64,000 nt of DNA from Camellia lanceoleosa (GCA_025200525.1 CM045763.1:60591530-60655529), one strand, 5' to 3'. Counted from the stretch's first letter, positions 12,240 through 24,216 are shown. The notes: a model not told the origin generated them from the letters alone. Numbers and translations: made by a program.

Positions 12240-13550
12240 GATCCGAACAAGAACAAAAAAAAAAAAAAAAAAAAAAAACTGTGGGTTGAAAAGATTAGGG
12301 TTTTTTTAGATTTTTTTTCTATATTTTTCCTCCTCTTTCTTTCTGTATCTGTTGGACAGTTTTGCTGATGTAGTAGAATGTTTTTGTGGATGTTACTCAA
12401 GTTGGTCTCTTTTTTGGGTCCTTTAATTGTTTTATGAAATTGCATGTTGCTTCTTATATCTGTGGTCTGTTTTTTGTGTGTGCATACTAGGATCAAATCA
12501 CCATATGTGAAAAGTGTTGTGCTTTTTTTACCTACACTTGGGTTTTAGGTGGTTAATTTTGTTTAAATGAATTAATAATTGACATGCAGCAATCCCTGTT
12601 ATTAGGGATAAATTTAGGAGTGATGTTTTAAGGGTTTTAAGCATTTTCATATTTGATGCTTTTTACATTGTCCCAAAATGCTCAGGAGGTGCATGACAAT
12701 TTTCCTATGCATGCTTGTGTTAGTGTGTGAAAGAATGATTTACAAATAGAAAATGTATACAAAAATACACACAATGATTTGTTTGACTTGTGAGCGGATC
12801 ACTTTAAAACAAAAACCCATTGAAATGCATCTTAATATCAAAACTGCACTGATGTCATTTTGATGAATGATTGTGAATGGAAATTCAGAAACAAATAGCA
12901 TTTCCTGAATCCTTGAGGATGGTTGAATAGCATGTCAAGGAAAACATATTATGGCAATTTGTTTTTGGCAAGGGTTTTTATTTTTTGTTTTTCGGGGGTA
13001 CAATTTTGAAGTAAAATGGGTTGGAATATTGTTGGGAAATGTATTTCCGTGCGTGGGTCCTAAAATACCCATTTTGTTTTGCCAAAGCTGATAAAGGAAT
13101 GGTATGATAATATTACCAGCGTGGCACTCATTCATTTAATTAATTTTTGCCATTTTCACAGGACGAGCTATTGTACACCACTAGATGGATTTTATTTTTT
13201 TCTTTTATTTAATTTAATATCCAAAAAATAAAATTGGAACCTATTTTCTTTTTTTCTTTTTGTTCTCTCTAGATAAGATAGGTTCTATATCTACGCATAT
13301 ATTTATTGTGTGAATTCACGTAAGAGAGATTTAAAAAAAAAATGATAATATTTATTTAGTTACAAATATTATTTCCTTTTCACAGAACTCGGACAACAGT
13401 ATACCATGGCTCAGTATTGTTTTTGTTATTTTTGTTTTTCGTGTTTTTATAGTTATAAATAATGAAAGTTAGAAATCTTCATCATTTGTATTTTTGTGTA
13501 AAATCAATTTTTGGAAATAACCTTTTACTACTTCAACAAAAAAGTGTTAT
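12240..13550. other. Intergenic, no gene seen
   Basis: AT-rich DNA with an A run at about 12255-12279. No coding frame, RNA gene or repeat with definable ends is supported. Confidence 0.5.
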
Positions 13551-13835
13551 TTTTAGGGTAAACTATCAATAGGTCCTACTTTGGAGACTTATTTCCCAAT
13601 AGGTCCTACTTTGGAGACTTATTTTTGATATAATTTATTAAGTGATAAAGATAAATTTATCAATCTTTTTTTTTTATGAATAATTTTATAGTGATAAATT
13701 TATCAGTCTCTTTGTTTTATGAATAAATTTTTAGTGATAAATTTATCACTCTCTTATTTTTATAGTGTTAAATTTATTAGTTAGGACCTGTAGGTAAATA
13801 AGTTTAGTTAACAGGACTAATTGGTAAGTACTCCT
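13551..13835. repeat. Small repeat with 38-bp tandem duplication
   Basis: AATAGGTCCTACTTTGGAG followed by ACTTATTT occurs twice in immediate succession (about 13570-13626). GTGATAAATTTATCA-like phrases then recur three times up to 13760. The right edge (GGACCTGTAGGTAAATAAG, about 13780-13800) is a rough inverse of the left edge, so this may be a decayed foldback element. Confidence 0.45.
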
Positions 13836-13895
13836 TATTTTTAGAAGAAAAAAAAAAAAAAGAAAAATAGAAAACAATACCAAGCAAAAATTGTT

Positions 13896-14069
13896 TTTTT
13901 TTTGGTTCACCACCCGGTATCCGACCCTTAGGCCGACTAATCCGGATTCGGGGAGTAGTTTTGGATGGTTAGATTCAAATCCCCTCCCAATTGGCGATGC
14001 GGGGAATCGAACCGTGGTCCTTCCTACCAAGTCAAGCTCCAATCGCCACTTGACCACCAACCAATTGGT
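13896..14069 (-). mobile_element. tRNA-derived SINE with 15-bp target duplication
   Basis: On the minus strand there is a Pol III A box (TGGTCAAGTGG, 14046-14056) and B box (GGTTCGATTCC, 14003-14013), about 33 bases apart as in a tRNA. About 100 bases of body and an A-rich tail (the T run at 13896-13903) follow. The element is flanked by exact copies of CAAGCAAAAATTGTT at 13881-13895 and 14070-14084, a classic target-primed insertion duplication. At about 174 bp this is a complete plant SINE. The body does not fold as a full tRNA, so it is not a tRNA gene. Confidence 0.85.
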
Positions 14070-14625
14070 CAAGCAAAAATTGTTAACTAGTGAAGAAAAT
14101 GACTGATTCATTCTCTTTCAATCTTTATGGAAATAAAATATGCACTCACACACCTACACCGTGGGCCAAAGAAGTACTGTTAAACAAACCTCTTTCATGC
14201 ATTCAACATGCCCTTCTTTCTCCAAATGTGAGTAAAAAAGTACTCACATTCCATAGGAATACCTAAACAACTATGTTAGGTGCAAAAAATAAAAATAAAA
14301 AAAATTTCACAGAATGTAATACAAATATGATTTTCTTTATTCTCATTAATGCATTTTGTACATAGAAATTTCTATACGCGTAGTAGACTTTTTTATACCT
14401 AAAAAGGTACATCACAACATCACAAACAAACCCAATCGAAAAGATCATGTCCATTGATGAAGAATATTGCAAAAATTTCTCTAACACTTGAAAACCCTTT
14501 GAACCCCTTCCTTTTGTGTAGCCCATTTTCTTTACATGTCTTCTTTTGAGAGAACTTAGGTTCAATATTCTACAAATGGAGGATACTTTGCATGACCTCT
14601 CTCATCACCCCCACCCTCCTCCTCC

Positions 14626-16023
14626 ATGGCTCCTCCATCGGTTCAAGACCTCCATTTCTCTCACCTTGACATCCCTATAACCATAGACCACATTTTTTCG
14701 GTCATGCCAGCCGGTTCGATTCCGGTCTCCACCAACGATAGCCTCTACCTTTCAAACATAGATGACATGATCGGTGCACGAGTTTTCACCCCAACTGTGT
14801 ATTTCTATCGATCAGACAACTTTGGTTCTCCCCGAAAACCCATCATGGAAATACTACTTGATGCTCTTGCTAGTGTTTTAGTCCCTTATTATCCTTTCTC
14901 GGGCCGACTTAGAGAGACTCAAAATGGAAAGCTAGAGGTGTTCTTTGGACCAGACCAGGGGGTTCTCATGGTTCAAGCCCATTCAGAGATGGCTTTAGCC
15001 AATCTAGGTGACTTTACAGTGCCAAACCCTGCATGGTTACCATTGGTTTATAGGTTCCCTAACGAAGGACAATACCAAATCATTGACATGCCATTGTTAA
15101 TAGCACAAGTGACTTATTTTAGCTGTGGTGGCTTCAGCCTTGGTTTGAGGACTTGCCATTGCCTCTCTGATGGGCTTGGTGCAATGCAATTCCTTAATGC
15201 GTGGTCTTCCACTGCAAAAGCCGGAGTTTTGGTAACAAATCCTAATCCATGTTGGGACAGAGAGATTTTCCGACCACGTGAACCGCCTCTAGTTAAATAC
15301 CCACATGTTGAGTTCATGAGAGTCGAAGATGGTTCAGACCTAACAATGAAGCTCTGGCAAAACAAGCCGATTCAGAAGTGTTATCGGATTAGCAGGGAAT
15401 TTCAAGTTCGTTTAAAGAACTTGGCCCTAGCACACGATGATTCTGCTTGCACTACTACCTTTGATGCCATGGCTGCTCATGTTTGGAGATCTTGGGTTAA
15501 AGCACTCAACGTCAAACCATTGGACTACAAGCTTCGACTTACATTTTCTGTTAACGCTCGACCAAAGCTCAAAAACCCACCTTTGAAAAGTGGGTTTTAT
15601 GGCAACGTCATGTGTGTGGCGTGTGCCACGAGCACAGTGTCTGAGCTTGTCAATGGGTGTCTTGCAGAGACAACAAGGTGGGTTCATGACGCTCGGTTAG
15701 GCATCTCAGAGGAGTACTTGAGGTCTACAATAGATTATTTTGAGGTGGATAGGCCTAAGAGGTTAGAATTTGGTGGGAAGTTGACAATCACACAATGGAC
15801 TAGATTTTCCATATATGAATCAGCAGATTTTGGGTGGGGAAGACCGATTTATGCTGGTCCGATTGATCTGACACCAACCCCACAAGTTTGTGTTTTCTTG
15901 CCTGAAGGGGAGGGTGGTTCTGATGGAACAATGTTGGTGTGCATTTGCTTGCCAGAGCCAGCTACAAAAGCGTTTAGAAAGTTTTTGTGCCTCATGGATT
16001 TAGATGATCAAGTTGGACAATAG
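14626..16023 (+). CDS. BAHD-family acyltransferase
   Basis: An intronless 465-residue protein, about the usual length for BAHD enzymes, which transfer acyl groups from CoA thioesters to alcohols or amines in the cytosol. The catalytic motif HxxxD is intact as HCLSDG (His178, Asp182), and the structural DFGWG motif is intact at 401-405. The YYPFSGRL motif (88-95) and the N-terminal LSNIDD segment (about 42-47) are typical of the family, especially of the hydroxycinnamoyl/feruloyl-type clade. The acceptor cannot be predicted; cuticle, suberin or hydroxycinnamoyl-ester roles are possible. The ATG at 14626 is the first in frame. It stands alone between AT-rich intergenic stretches. No degradation is seen. 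Confidence 0.93.
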   Translation: MAPPSVQDLHFSHLDIPITIDHIFSVMPAGSIPVSTNDSLYLSNIDDMIGARVFTPTVYFYRSDNFGSPRKPIMEILLDALASVLVPYYPFSGRLRETQNGKLEVFFGPDQGVLMVQAHSEMALANLGDFTVPNPAWLPLVYRFPNEGQYQIIDMPLLIAQVTYFSCGGFSLGLRTCHCLSDGLGAMQFLNAWSSTAKAGVLVTNPNPCWDREIFRPREPPLVKYPHVEFMRVEDGSDLTMKLWQNKPIQKCYRISREFQVRLKNLALAHDDSACTTTFDAMAAHVWRSWVKALNVKPLDYKLRLTFSVNARPKLKNPPLKSGFYGNVMCVACATSTVSELVNGCLAETTRWVHDARLGISEEYLRSTIDYFEVDRPKRLEFGGKLTITQWTRFSIYESADFGWGRPIYAGPIDLTPTPQVCVFLPEGEGGSDGTMLVCICLPEPATKAFRKFLCLMDLDDQVGQ

Positions 16024-16780
16024 GTCAAGGTCAAGGAATGCAACAGTTGTATTTTCATTTTCTATTTTTTTGCTTTCGTTTTTTACTAAATACAAAAAAC
16101 TTGTTTATGAACTTTTTCAGCTTATTTTTTTAGGAAATACCAAAAAATTATGAATCCAAAAACTATTTTTTTTTTCATGAAAATAAAAACAATTAATGTT
16201 TTCGAACTTCTTATTGTTTTTGTTTTTAAAAACATGAAAAACAAAACAAAGAAAACAAAAGCGCAGATCATATCAAATATTAAGAGGTGTGGATAATGTT
16301 GTCTAACAAAACAAATTAGGACAAGCATGCAATATGTGTTTGGAAGTGTGTGGTTTTGGTTTTGTTCAATCATTCTTTTGATACCAATGTGTTCTTGTGA
16401 AATGTCTGTGGAGATCTTTATTTTCGAAGCCCAATGCTGGCCGCAGTACACATGAATATGAGTCATATGATGATTGATGAACAATCTTTTCTTTTTTTTT
16501 TTTTTTTGATTCTATGCTAAAACAAAGTATATGTAGTAAAATATAAAAAATATTATATATGAGCCAAATAGCGTGGAACTAACAAATGTGTTTGTGACAT
16601 CAACATTCCTCATTGCCTTTGGTTATAAATGTGACAATTTTAATGAGTAAGTTTATGGCAATCATATTCATATCTACTTTGAAGGTTTTAATTTTAAAAG
16701 ATTTGTGTTGCATTGAGGAGGTGTATACCACATTATACATATATTAAAATTACCAACATACCCTTTTTTTTGGGGGTCTT
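16024..16780. other. BAHD 3' flank and intergenic DNA
   Basis: AT-rich with T and A runs (for example about 16492-16507). A 120-residue minus-strand frame at 16122-16484 has no recognisable domain, and its A/T-driven composition argues against a gene. Confidence 0.45.
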
Positions 16781-16784
16781 TGGT

Positions 16785-16985
16785 GATATTGTAGTGTTGA
16801 GCATTCATTTTTTTCTTTTTCTTTTTTTTTTTAAATTTTTTTTAGGGCTTTTATATTAAAGGGATTTGAATTTTGTTATATGAGTGTTCATTGAAAAAAA
16901 TACCACTAAACAAAAAGATTTGATTAGAAAAATATATCCTTTTGGTCTTTAGTGATATATTTTCAATGAACATTCAATTTTTTTT
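16785..16985. repeat. Foldback sequence around a TGTTCATTGAAAA palindrome
   Basis: GAGTGTTCATTGAAAAAAAT (about 16882-16901) is inverted as TATTTTCAATGAACATTC (about 16956-16973), with ACCACTAAAC against TTTAGTGATAT as the inner arm. The size and content suit a small foldback MITE; the outer limits are approximate. Confidence 0.4.
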
Positions 16986-17014
16986 AAAAACCTTGTAGTC
17001 TAAAATTGCTGGAG

Positions 17015-18006
17015 TAGGGTCTTAGACCACGAGTGTCCAAAAAAAAAATTGGAGAACTTACTGATAAGTCCCATGTACTAAGTTCAAGATCCAGCTAATC
17101 CCAAAACAAAATACTTGCACCAATTAGTCCAACACATTTTTAATTGTTACCAAAAAATCCTTTTTTTTTTTTTTTTAATTTACAGAAACTGTTCACATCT
17201 TACTATCGTCGGACTTCCGTCAAACGGTCGCCGGAGACTCGTCGGAATGTTTAACATCGCTGGAAAGTCGTCGGAATGTTTAAAACATGTTACGAAACTG
17301 TAAAATTTTACAGTTTTAAACCATGATTCATTTCAGCACAAAAAAAAAAAATTCAAACTGCAAAATTTTACAGTTTTCACCGCCTGTAACTAAAACTCGA
17401 AAATTACTTGTTCAGAATTCGAAAATTTTCTCATTACAAATCTGTGATAGTCAGACAATTGAAGTCATTACAGATCTGTTTTAATGATATTATAGATCTA
17501 TTTCATCATCAACAACAACAACCATAGATCAACAACTATCCCAAAAAAAAATCTGTAAATAGAGAGAGAAAGAGAGAGAAATTGACAAAGATATATACAC
17601 AAATCTGTTCAATCTAAGCACAGATCTGAGGATGAGCGTCTTCTTATTCTTGTTCTTCATCGTCTTTTTGTTCTTCAGTTCTGCATCGTACCAAATTTGG
17701 TCACTCTGATCAGATCTTCGACGTCAATAATCGATCTGCGTGGTGGAAAAAGTGGCGACGGTAGTGCCGCAGAGGTTCAGATCAGCATTGATGTTCAGAT
17801 CGGAAGATCGTAAAGAGGGAAGCAAAAAACCAGAAAAAAAAACGAGAGAGGAATGGAAGCAAAAAACAGAGAGAGAGAGGGGAAAGGACTTTTGGGTGCA
17901 GTGAAAAAGTTTTGGGATTAAATAGAGACCACGTGTTTTACATGGGACCTATGGGTAATTTTCCCAAAAAAATTTTAAAAAAAGATCTTAGAACACGCGA
18001 GTGGAC
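17015..18006. mobile_element. Probable TIR element with gene-leader-like interior
   Basis: An inverted pair includes ATAAGTCCCATGTA (17063-17076) and TACATGGGACCTAT (17940-17953), with a TTGGAGAA/TTCCCAAA extension. Outside it, TCTTAGACCACGAGTG (17021) and TCTTAGAACACGCGAGTGG (17986) occur in the same orientation. The interior (about 17400-17900) looks like a plant 5' leader with GA runs and ATCTGT-rich stretches but has no long frame. A capture of a gene's 5' end by a transposon is possible. Confidence 0.4.
17293..17376. repeat. Paired CTGTAAAATTTTACAG palindromes
   Basis: The near-perfect palindrome CTGTAAAATTTTACAG at about 17299-17314 is repeated about 60 bases later as CTGCAAAATTTTACAG, each followed by TTTT. 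They are short potential hairpins inside the TIR element. Confidence 0.5.
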
Positions 18007-18036
18007 ATGACGTTGATTATGCTCTGCAGACCTTAG

Positions 18037-18700
18037 GGGCGTTTGGGAAGTTGGGTTGGCAAGATTTTTTTTTTTTTTTTTTTTTGATTAAAATAGTTAA
18101 TAAAATAAAATAATTAATAAAATAAAATGTCACATTTAAATTATAATTATTTAAATTTTTTTTTCTCACAATCATCAAATTAACCCAAAAAAAAAAAAAA
18201 AATTTAACTATCATTTCAAACATAACTTTTAACTAAAGTTAAAATAACCAAATAACTAAAAAACAACTAAAATAGTCAATATATATTTTGACAATAGAAC
18301 GGATGTTCATAACAATATATATAGTAGCAGTAATATAACCACACAATAGTCTTTTATGCATAAATAATAAAAAGAGAAGTCATTGAAAATCTAAATACAA
18401 TAAACATGACAAGCACACCAACATGACAAAAAAATAGAAGGAAAAAAGATAAATAAATAAATAAAAGGAACTCCAAGTCTCCAACAGCACGATAGGCACA
18501 AGCATCACCAACCACTTTCTTTGTTTCCTCCAACTTTCATTCCTGTCAAATAAATAAAATGGACAAAAAAAAAAAAAAAAAAAAACCAAAGAAGTAAGAA
18601 ATGTGTTAAAAAATAAAAAATGAAAAACAAAATTCTTAAACATATATGTAGAAAATGATATCAATTATCACACGAGTGATGCCCGTGATGTGGGTCAATT
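18037..18700. other. AT-rich repeat remnant, no gene
   Basis: The left edge GGGGCGTTTGGGAAGTTGGG matches the ends of the family seen at 20038-20291 and 41670-42121, then T runs and A runs follow. The right end is not definable. The minus-strand frame at 18380-18664 is low-complexity Phe-rich sequence. Confidence 0.35.
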
Positions 18701-19429
18701 ACTATATACCGATTATCTCACTTAAGGTAGGACATATGCTGATGTGAAACTATGAGGTGGATGTGCTATATAAAATATAGCATTACCGTTTTATTTTTTA
18801 CACATCGCCAATATTAATTTAAATCTTAAGTAATGCATATTATAAGATGATTATCTCATTTTCTAAGCACAATTTTTGAAATAATTGAATGATCGAATCA
18901 TAATCTCTCTTGAGAAATCTTTTCATTTGTCTAACTCACTTAACTAGCAAGTAACTAAATGCTTGGATTCATCATTTGGCAGATAAGAAAACAAGCCCTA
19001 TCTAAACAAGTCCATATATGAATTAGTTTAATTAAAAATAAAACAAAAAAACTCCTCAGACTTTTGTTTTGTTTCTCACCAATTTTGGTCAAAAACAAAA
19101 GTAGTTGTAACAAAAAAAAAAAAAAATCAAAATACTTAAACTGTTAATCTAGATACAAAAGCATTGATAATAAAAAGACGTGTTTTCTTTTTCTAAACTT
19201 ACTTTCTAAACCAATAATTTGCTAACAAGATGGTTGGTTGATAATTAAAGAATAAATGAGAGAGTTAGAAAGTGAATCTAATTTTTGGGCCTCAATAGCA
19301 ATATTCCAATAAAAAACACATGTATTCTCTTTTATTTTGGTTTATCCAAATACAATGATGAGAAATCATAATTATTTAATTTTTTTTTTCTTTTCTTTCT
19401 TAACTAAGTACTAGAAGAGAAATCATAAT
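18701..19429. other. Intergenic, nothing recognised
   Basis: AT-rich with A runs. No repeat ends or frames of interest were seen. Confidence 0.4.
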
Positions 19430-19905
19430 CACCTTGTTTGGTTCGAATTTTCTAAGTTCAATTTTCTGAAATTTAAGTTTTTTATTTTTCGTGTGTTTTT
19501 TTTTAGTGAATTTGTCTAATATTTTAAGCAATTTTTTTTTTTTTTTTTTTTTTACATTTTAGATACACTTAATGTAAATATAAATAAAAAAATATAATAT
19601 TTGTGAATTTTTTTTAAAAAAATTTACGAAATATCAAAAACACCCCCCCCCCCCCCAAAAAAAAGAAAAAGAAAATTCAATACACATTTTTATTATTTAA
19701 AATATATTTTTTTTACTTTTTAGATGTACTTAACCTAGATGTACTTAAAAAATAAAATATTTACAAATTTTTTTTAAAAAATTAATAAATAAGAATACAA
19801 AAAAATAAAAAATAAAAAATACTTACAATATTAAAAAAATTTCTTTAAAAAAAAAAAACTCTATTTTTCAAAAATTAAATTCAAAAAATTAGAACAAAAA
19901 AGGTG
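19430..19905. repeat. Foldback MITE (CACCTTGTTTGGTT ends)
   Basis: The left CACCTTGTTTGGTTCGAATT mirrors the right edge read in reverse complement (CACCTTTTTTGTTCTAATTT), continuing inward as AAGTTCAATTTT and GAATTTAATTTT. The interior is non-coding and includes a C run at about 19642-19655. A similar foldback lies at 23793-24216. Confidence 0.5.
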
Positions 19906-20037
19906 AATCTTATTTTATTTCTCTACTCACCTAGGTAGTTTACCAATCATACATTATTAAGAAAACATACTCACACATATATATAATATATATTTAATTA
20001 TACATAGAACAAATAAATTTTATTATAGGCTATCCAG

Positions 20038-20291
20038 TAGGCTTCGTTTGTGAAGCCATGGTTTGGGCTTTTTTTGGCTATTTTAGTCACAAAAAATAAA
20101 ATAGACTATTTTAGCTATAACAAACAAAATATTACATCCGACTCATAATCATTACATTCTTCTCTCATAAAAAAACTTAAAAAAGTCGAAAAATCAAAAA
20201 ATCCTTCCCAAACCAAACTTTTAAGCCCAAGCTAAAATAGTCGAAAAAGTTAAAAAATTAAAAAGCCAACCCACTTCTCAAACGGGGCTAA
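20038..20291. repeat. Short TIR element (GGCTTCGTTTG / CAAACGGGGCT)
   Basis: TAGGCTTCGTTTG at the left and CTCAAACGGGGCTAAG at the right form the terminal repeat. The interior shares GCTAAAATAG and AAAAGTTAAAAAA phrases with the element at 41670-42121. It lies about 120 bases downstream of the NLR stop codon. Confidence 0.5.
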
Positions 20292-20409
20292 GATAAATCA
20301 GAACGTATAGAAAAGTGATATATAAAAGTGATATATAAGAAAGGAAATATTTTATTTACAATATATTTTCTGGCAGCAATCATTTTTTACCTGTAACTTG
20401 TTTTCTTTG

Positions 20410-23091
20410 TTAGTAAGGCCACTCATCCCACTCTGCCAAATCCGAAGTTGTGAGGACAGAGACGCACCTTAATCTCTTTGGGATGCTAACTTTGCAACTT
20501 CCGTGCAAACCCAAACCCCGAAGCAGAGGCATTCCTCCTTCATCCAGATGGAACTCATCCACATGACAGTCACGAAGAATTAGAATTTCGAGTTGAGGGA
20601 ACCCTCCTGCAGTGCAAACAAATTTATTTACACGTTGGCTTTGGAAGTAAACCAAGTCAAGAATTGTCAGCTTTGGAAACTTCTCCAATGACGGCATAGG
20701 ATCTTCCTCCATTTTCTCTCCATCCAAGGAGAGGTATTTGAGATTCGGTAAGAATTTGTGCATCTCTGTTGGTAGCTTTCCTATATTTTGATGTAACTTC
20801 AATTGAAGGAGGCGCTGGCAGTGAGAAAGTGATTGTAGTGTAGGATTCCAAACAGGGCCTGTAATCTCTAGATATAATGTTTGGAGGCTTCTTAATCTAC
20901 CAATAGAGTCTAGAGTAAACCCCTTTCTTTCTCCATTCAATTTTACATAAAGCTCGCGAAGATTGATTAAATCCCTTAATGGATTAAATTCCATCCGATC
21001 ATCAACCTCAATGTAGTTTAGAGTTTGAAGGTTTGTTAGGTTTTCCACTCGGAAAGGCCAATTGAAGTGTCCAATTAAATGTCTCAACTGCTTTGCATTG
21101 CATATCTCATCTGGTAACATAATTGGGCCAGACCGTTGGGAAAATTCCAGGGTTTGTAGGGTTTGCAAGTCACCTATGGATGGTGGAATCTTATTTATTT
21201 GGGAGTCACTTATCCTAAGGTACCTCAAGTGAATCAATTTATCTATTGCATCAGGTAACCTTGCATGCTCTGTTTCTTGGGAATGATTGAATATAATTTC
21301 CTCAAGATCTAACACTCTCAACAATCTCAATTTTTTGCACAGAAATTGTAACTCTCCCATTTCGGTGGATTCATTTTCCGAGTTGAAGAACAAAGGGGTT
21401 CGCAAATGCAAATTTGATGAGTGATCAAAGGCATCAAACCTTTTTAATCCACCGCTATGAGAAGCTAGTCTTCGATCTTTGCAGGGAGAGGGTGCGGAAT
21501 AAACATTTCCATCATAGATATGAAGGAAATTTAACTCCTTCGACTTTTCAATTGCAAAATCTCGAAGAAGATCATGCACTCGGCATCTTCTCATTCTCAT
21601 CCAGTTTCTTCGAGCTACTTGAATCAAATTTCTATCAATCAGCTCATTTAGATATTCCACAGCTGTCTCCTCTAAAGTTTCTCCTTCTGCTGCTTGTATG
21701 AAACCTTCTGCCACCCATAACCGTATAAGTCTCTCTGCTTGAATTTCAAAATCTTCAGGAAACAACCCCAAGTAAAGAAAGCACGACTTCAAGTGATGAG
21801 GCAAATCGTTGAAACTTAAAGCCAATATTTGTGTAACATGAGTCGAGTCATGGCTTTCAAAGTCGTCACCGCTTACATGGCGCCAGAAGCGGCCCTGCAA
21901 CTTGGGCCACTCATCGGGATGTTTTCTTGACAATAGCCCACCCAAGACAACTATGGCCAGGGGTAAGCCACGGCATTTTCTGACCATATCTCTTGCCAAT
22001 TTCTCCAAGCTTGGAGGGCAACGATTTGTTTTATCATCGACCCCATCATAGTCTGGAAACACTTTTGTACAAAACAATCCCCAACTTTCTTCTTCTTGTA
22101 GAAATGGAAGCTCATGGACAAATTTTCTCTCACCAGAACTCTTGGCAACAAGATTGATACGAGTGGTGATAATTACTCTACTTCCATTTTTGTAGTCTGG
22201 GAGGGCTCTCCTCAAGCTTGCCCAAGCATCTGTATCCCATACATCGTCAATCACCACCAGGTATCGACCTTCTTTCAACAACTCATGTAAATGGCACTCC
22301 AAATCTTCTTTTTCCATCTTTTCCAACATCTCGAATTCATCTTTGGTGGTTGGCATCTGGAAAGATTTTATTGTTCTTCGAAGACGATTCTGGATGTTGT
22401 AATCCTTGGATACAGAAACCCAACCTTTACGTTTAAATTTTCCTCCAACACTGCTAGAGTTGTAAAGTTTTCGAGCTAAGGTCGTCTTACCCAAACCACC
22501 CATGCCCACAATCGAAATCACACATCGATGGGGCGTTTCTTGGAGAAGTTTAGATGTCAGTAACTTAACATCCTTGGTGAAGCCTGCAACATGTTGGTCG
22601 TCATCATAAGGTGTTGTCCTTCGTAGTTGCTTGAACCTCTCATTCATGCCACTTGATCCCTCCACAGCAGCTTCGATATTTATAAGCTTGAAAAATTCAT
22701 GATTACGATTGATTTCATCGAGTCTATTCTTCCATTCTTGAATCTCCGTACCTATCCCATACTTGTTTGCTTGTTTGTAGATGCAAAAGTACTTTCTGAA
22801 GCAAGCTTTGAACCCTGTCCTTTTGGGAATCCCTCCTTCTCCAACTTTGAGGATGAACTTGTCAATAATATCCTCGGCTTGGTAAGCAGCATCTCTAATA
22901 TCGGATACCCATTTGCGTATCCTGTTATCTTCACCTTGTTTTTCTTCTGCATCTTTCAAGAAACACAACATGTAGTCCAATTTGTTTTTCATAGAGTTGA
23001 CTTCATCTCTCACTTCTCGCAAAAAATTAACTTGTTCGGTGAGAAGGTTACCAAGTCTCCGCGCTACGGAAGAGACAACAGCATCAACCAT
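20410..23091 (-). CDS. CC-NB-ARC-LRR disease-resistance protein (RPP8/RPP13-like)
   Basis: An intronless 893-residue intracellular immune receptor. In order: an Rx-type coiled coil (1 to about 130) with the AEDIID form of the EDVID motif (72-77); an NB-ARC domain with P-loop GMGGLGKTT (196-204), kinase-2 LVVIDDVW (278-285), [14 protein letters not shown] (303-311), GLPLA (375-379), [19 protein letters not shown] (437-450) and a VHD version of the MHD switch (505-507); then leucine-rich repeats from about 540 to the end. All nucleotide-binding motifs look intact, so the protein is probably functional. In this family ligand or effector sensing by the LRR exchanges ADP for ATP and starts the hypersensitive response. 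Length and order match the RPP8/RPP13 type. The start at 23091 gives the standard MVDAVVS opening. The upstream flank is duplicated at 26920-27715, which hints at a former cluster. Confidence 0.95.
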   Translation of the reverse strand: MVDAVVSSVARRLGNLLTEQVNFLREVRDEVNSMKNKLDYMLCFLKDAEEKQGEDNRIRKWVSDIRDAAYQAEDIIDKFILKVGEGGIPKRTGFKACFRKYFCIYKQANKYGIGTEIQEWKNRLDEINRNHEFFKLINIEAAVEGSSGMNERFKQLRRTTPYDDDQHVAGFTKDVKLLTSKLLQETPHRCVISIVGMGGLGKTTLARKLYNSSSVGGKFKRKGWVSVSKDYNIQNRLRRTIKSFQMPTTKDEFEMLEKMEKEDLECHLHELLKEGRYLVVIDDVWDTDAWASLRRALPDYKNGSRVIITTRINLVAKSSGERKFVHELPFLQEEESWGLFCTKVFPDYDGVDDKTNRCPPSLEKLARDMVRKCRGLPLAIVVLGGLLSRKHPDEWPKLQGRFWRHVSGDDFESHDSTHVTQILALSFNDLPHHLKSCFLYLGLFPEDFEIQAERLIRLWVAEGFIQAAEGETLEETAVEYLNELIDRNLIQVARRNWMRMRRCRVHDLLRDFAIEKSKELNFLHIYDGNVYSAPSPCKDRRLASHSGGLKRFDAFDHSSNLHLRTPLFFNSENESTEMGELQFLCKKLRLLRVLDLEEIIFNHSQETEHARLPDAIDKLIHLRYLRISDSQINKIPPSIGDLQTLQTLEFSQRSGPIMLPDEICNAKQLRHLIGHFNWPFRVENLTNLQTLNYIEVDDRMEFNPLRDLINLRELYVKLNGERKGFTLDSIGRLRSLQTLYLEITGPVWNPTLQSLSHCQRLLQLKLHQNIGKLPTEMHKFLPNLKYLSLDGEKMEEDPMPSLEKFPKLTILDLVYFQSQRVNKFVCTAGGFPQLEILILRDCHVDEFHLDEGGMPLLRGLGLHGSCKVSIPKRLRCVSVLTTSDLAEWDEWPY

Positions 23092-23792
23092 CCTTGGCAG
23101 TTATGTTCTTTTGTACACTCTGTATACGTATTGAATTTGGGTGGTTTGATCTCAAGAAGGTGGAAAATGTAAGGGCTTAATTACTTCGAACATCAAAGAA
23201 CTTCTTTGATTGAATATGGCTTGTTACATCTCAAAAAGACGAGGGATTTAAGTTTTAAGCCAATACTTTATGGATGGTTTCTTCTTGGAAAGAATGGCAA
23301 GGGACTTTCAAGGGACTTGTTGAAGGACATCTTTGCCATTGCTGATGAGATCCAATCTCAGCGTCGGTATCTTGACCGCACAAAGTCTCCTTCAATGACA
23401 GGATGTGTTGTGTGGTCCACCCATGTGAAGGAAGAGAAGTTACTCGTAATTGTGATCGGTGAAAGAGATTGGGAACATAATTTTTTTTTGTTAGATAATT
23501 AAGAAATATGAAGAGATGATGATTTGTGATTGGTAAAAATTATCGTTACATAAAGCTCATGAAAGAGGGAAGATTGGGGTAGCAAAAGTTAATGGGACAA
23601 TCATCTTAAGAAAATGATATATAATTTTAATATTTGGATTTATTTTTTAAATTTAATAATGTGTAAGTAAGATAATTGATTAATAATTAAAAAAGATATA
23701 AACGTGAGACAAATAAAACATAAAAGTAATTAATTGATTAATCATTAAATTTCAAAAATAAATTTAATTTTTGAATTCAAATAATACTACTC
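23092..23792 (-). promoter_or_regulatory. 5' flank of the NLR gene (copy A of a duplicated segment)
   Basis: This is the region upstream of the NLR start. From about 23318 it matches 26927 onward, for example GACATCTTTGCCATTGCTGA against GGCATCTTTGCCATTGCCGA, then a CCATGTGAAG block, and further on ATTAATTGATTAATCATTAA-type sequence. The plus-strand frame of 98 residues at 23206-23502 is broken in the other copy, so I do not consider it a gene. Confidence 0.6.
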
Positions 23793-24216
23793 AGTGTGTT
23801 TAGTTTTAGTTTTCTGAATTTATTGTTCTAAAAATTGAGTTTTTTATTTTTTTATTTTTATTTTTAGTGAATATTTTTTAAAATTTTAAGTATTTTTTTA
23901 AAATTTTTTTTTTAGATACATCTTACTTAGATGTATCTAAAAATAAAATATTTGTGAAAAAATATTTTTAAAAATTAAAAAAAAAACCACAAAAATATGA
24001 AAAATATATTGAATTTTTATTTTTATTTTTTTATATTTTTGGTATTTAGTGAATTTTTTAAAGATTTTTTTTCATGAAAATTATACTTTTTAAGTGTATT
24101 TATGTTAGGTATGTCTAAAAATTAAAAAAAAAAACAGTAAAAATAATAAAAATACGAAAAAAAATGTAAAAAATTTTTATAAAGTGTTTTCTAAAAAAAC
24201 TGGAAACAAACATAGT
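23793..24216. mobile_element. Foldback MITE inserted in copy A of the NLR flank
   Basis: The left CAGTGTGTTTAGTTTTAGTT and the right end (reverse complement CTATGTTTGTTTCCAGTTTT) form an imperfect terminal repeat with AT-rich palindromic interior. The duplicated segment at 27350-27375 runs straight through the corresponding point (AAATAATCGTACTGTTATTT), so it serves as an empty site. Confidence 0.6.

Noticed and set aside
13990..14060. Possible tRNA gene (good B box)
   Set aside because: The full cloverleaf is not present, and the segment is part of a SINE with an A tail and a 15-bp duplication.
16122..16484. 120-residue minus-strand frame after the BAHD gene
   Set aside because: AT-driven composition, no domain and no promoter or splice signals.
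22699..23172. 157-residue plus-strand frame opposite the NLR
   Set aside because: Antisense shadow of the coiled-coil coding region; no recognisable domain.
23206..23502. 98-residue plus-strand frame upstream of the NLR
   Set aside because: The duplicated copy near 26927 has stops and indels across it, so there is no sign of coding constraint.
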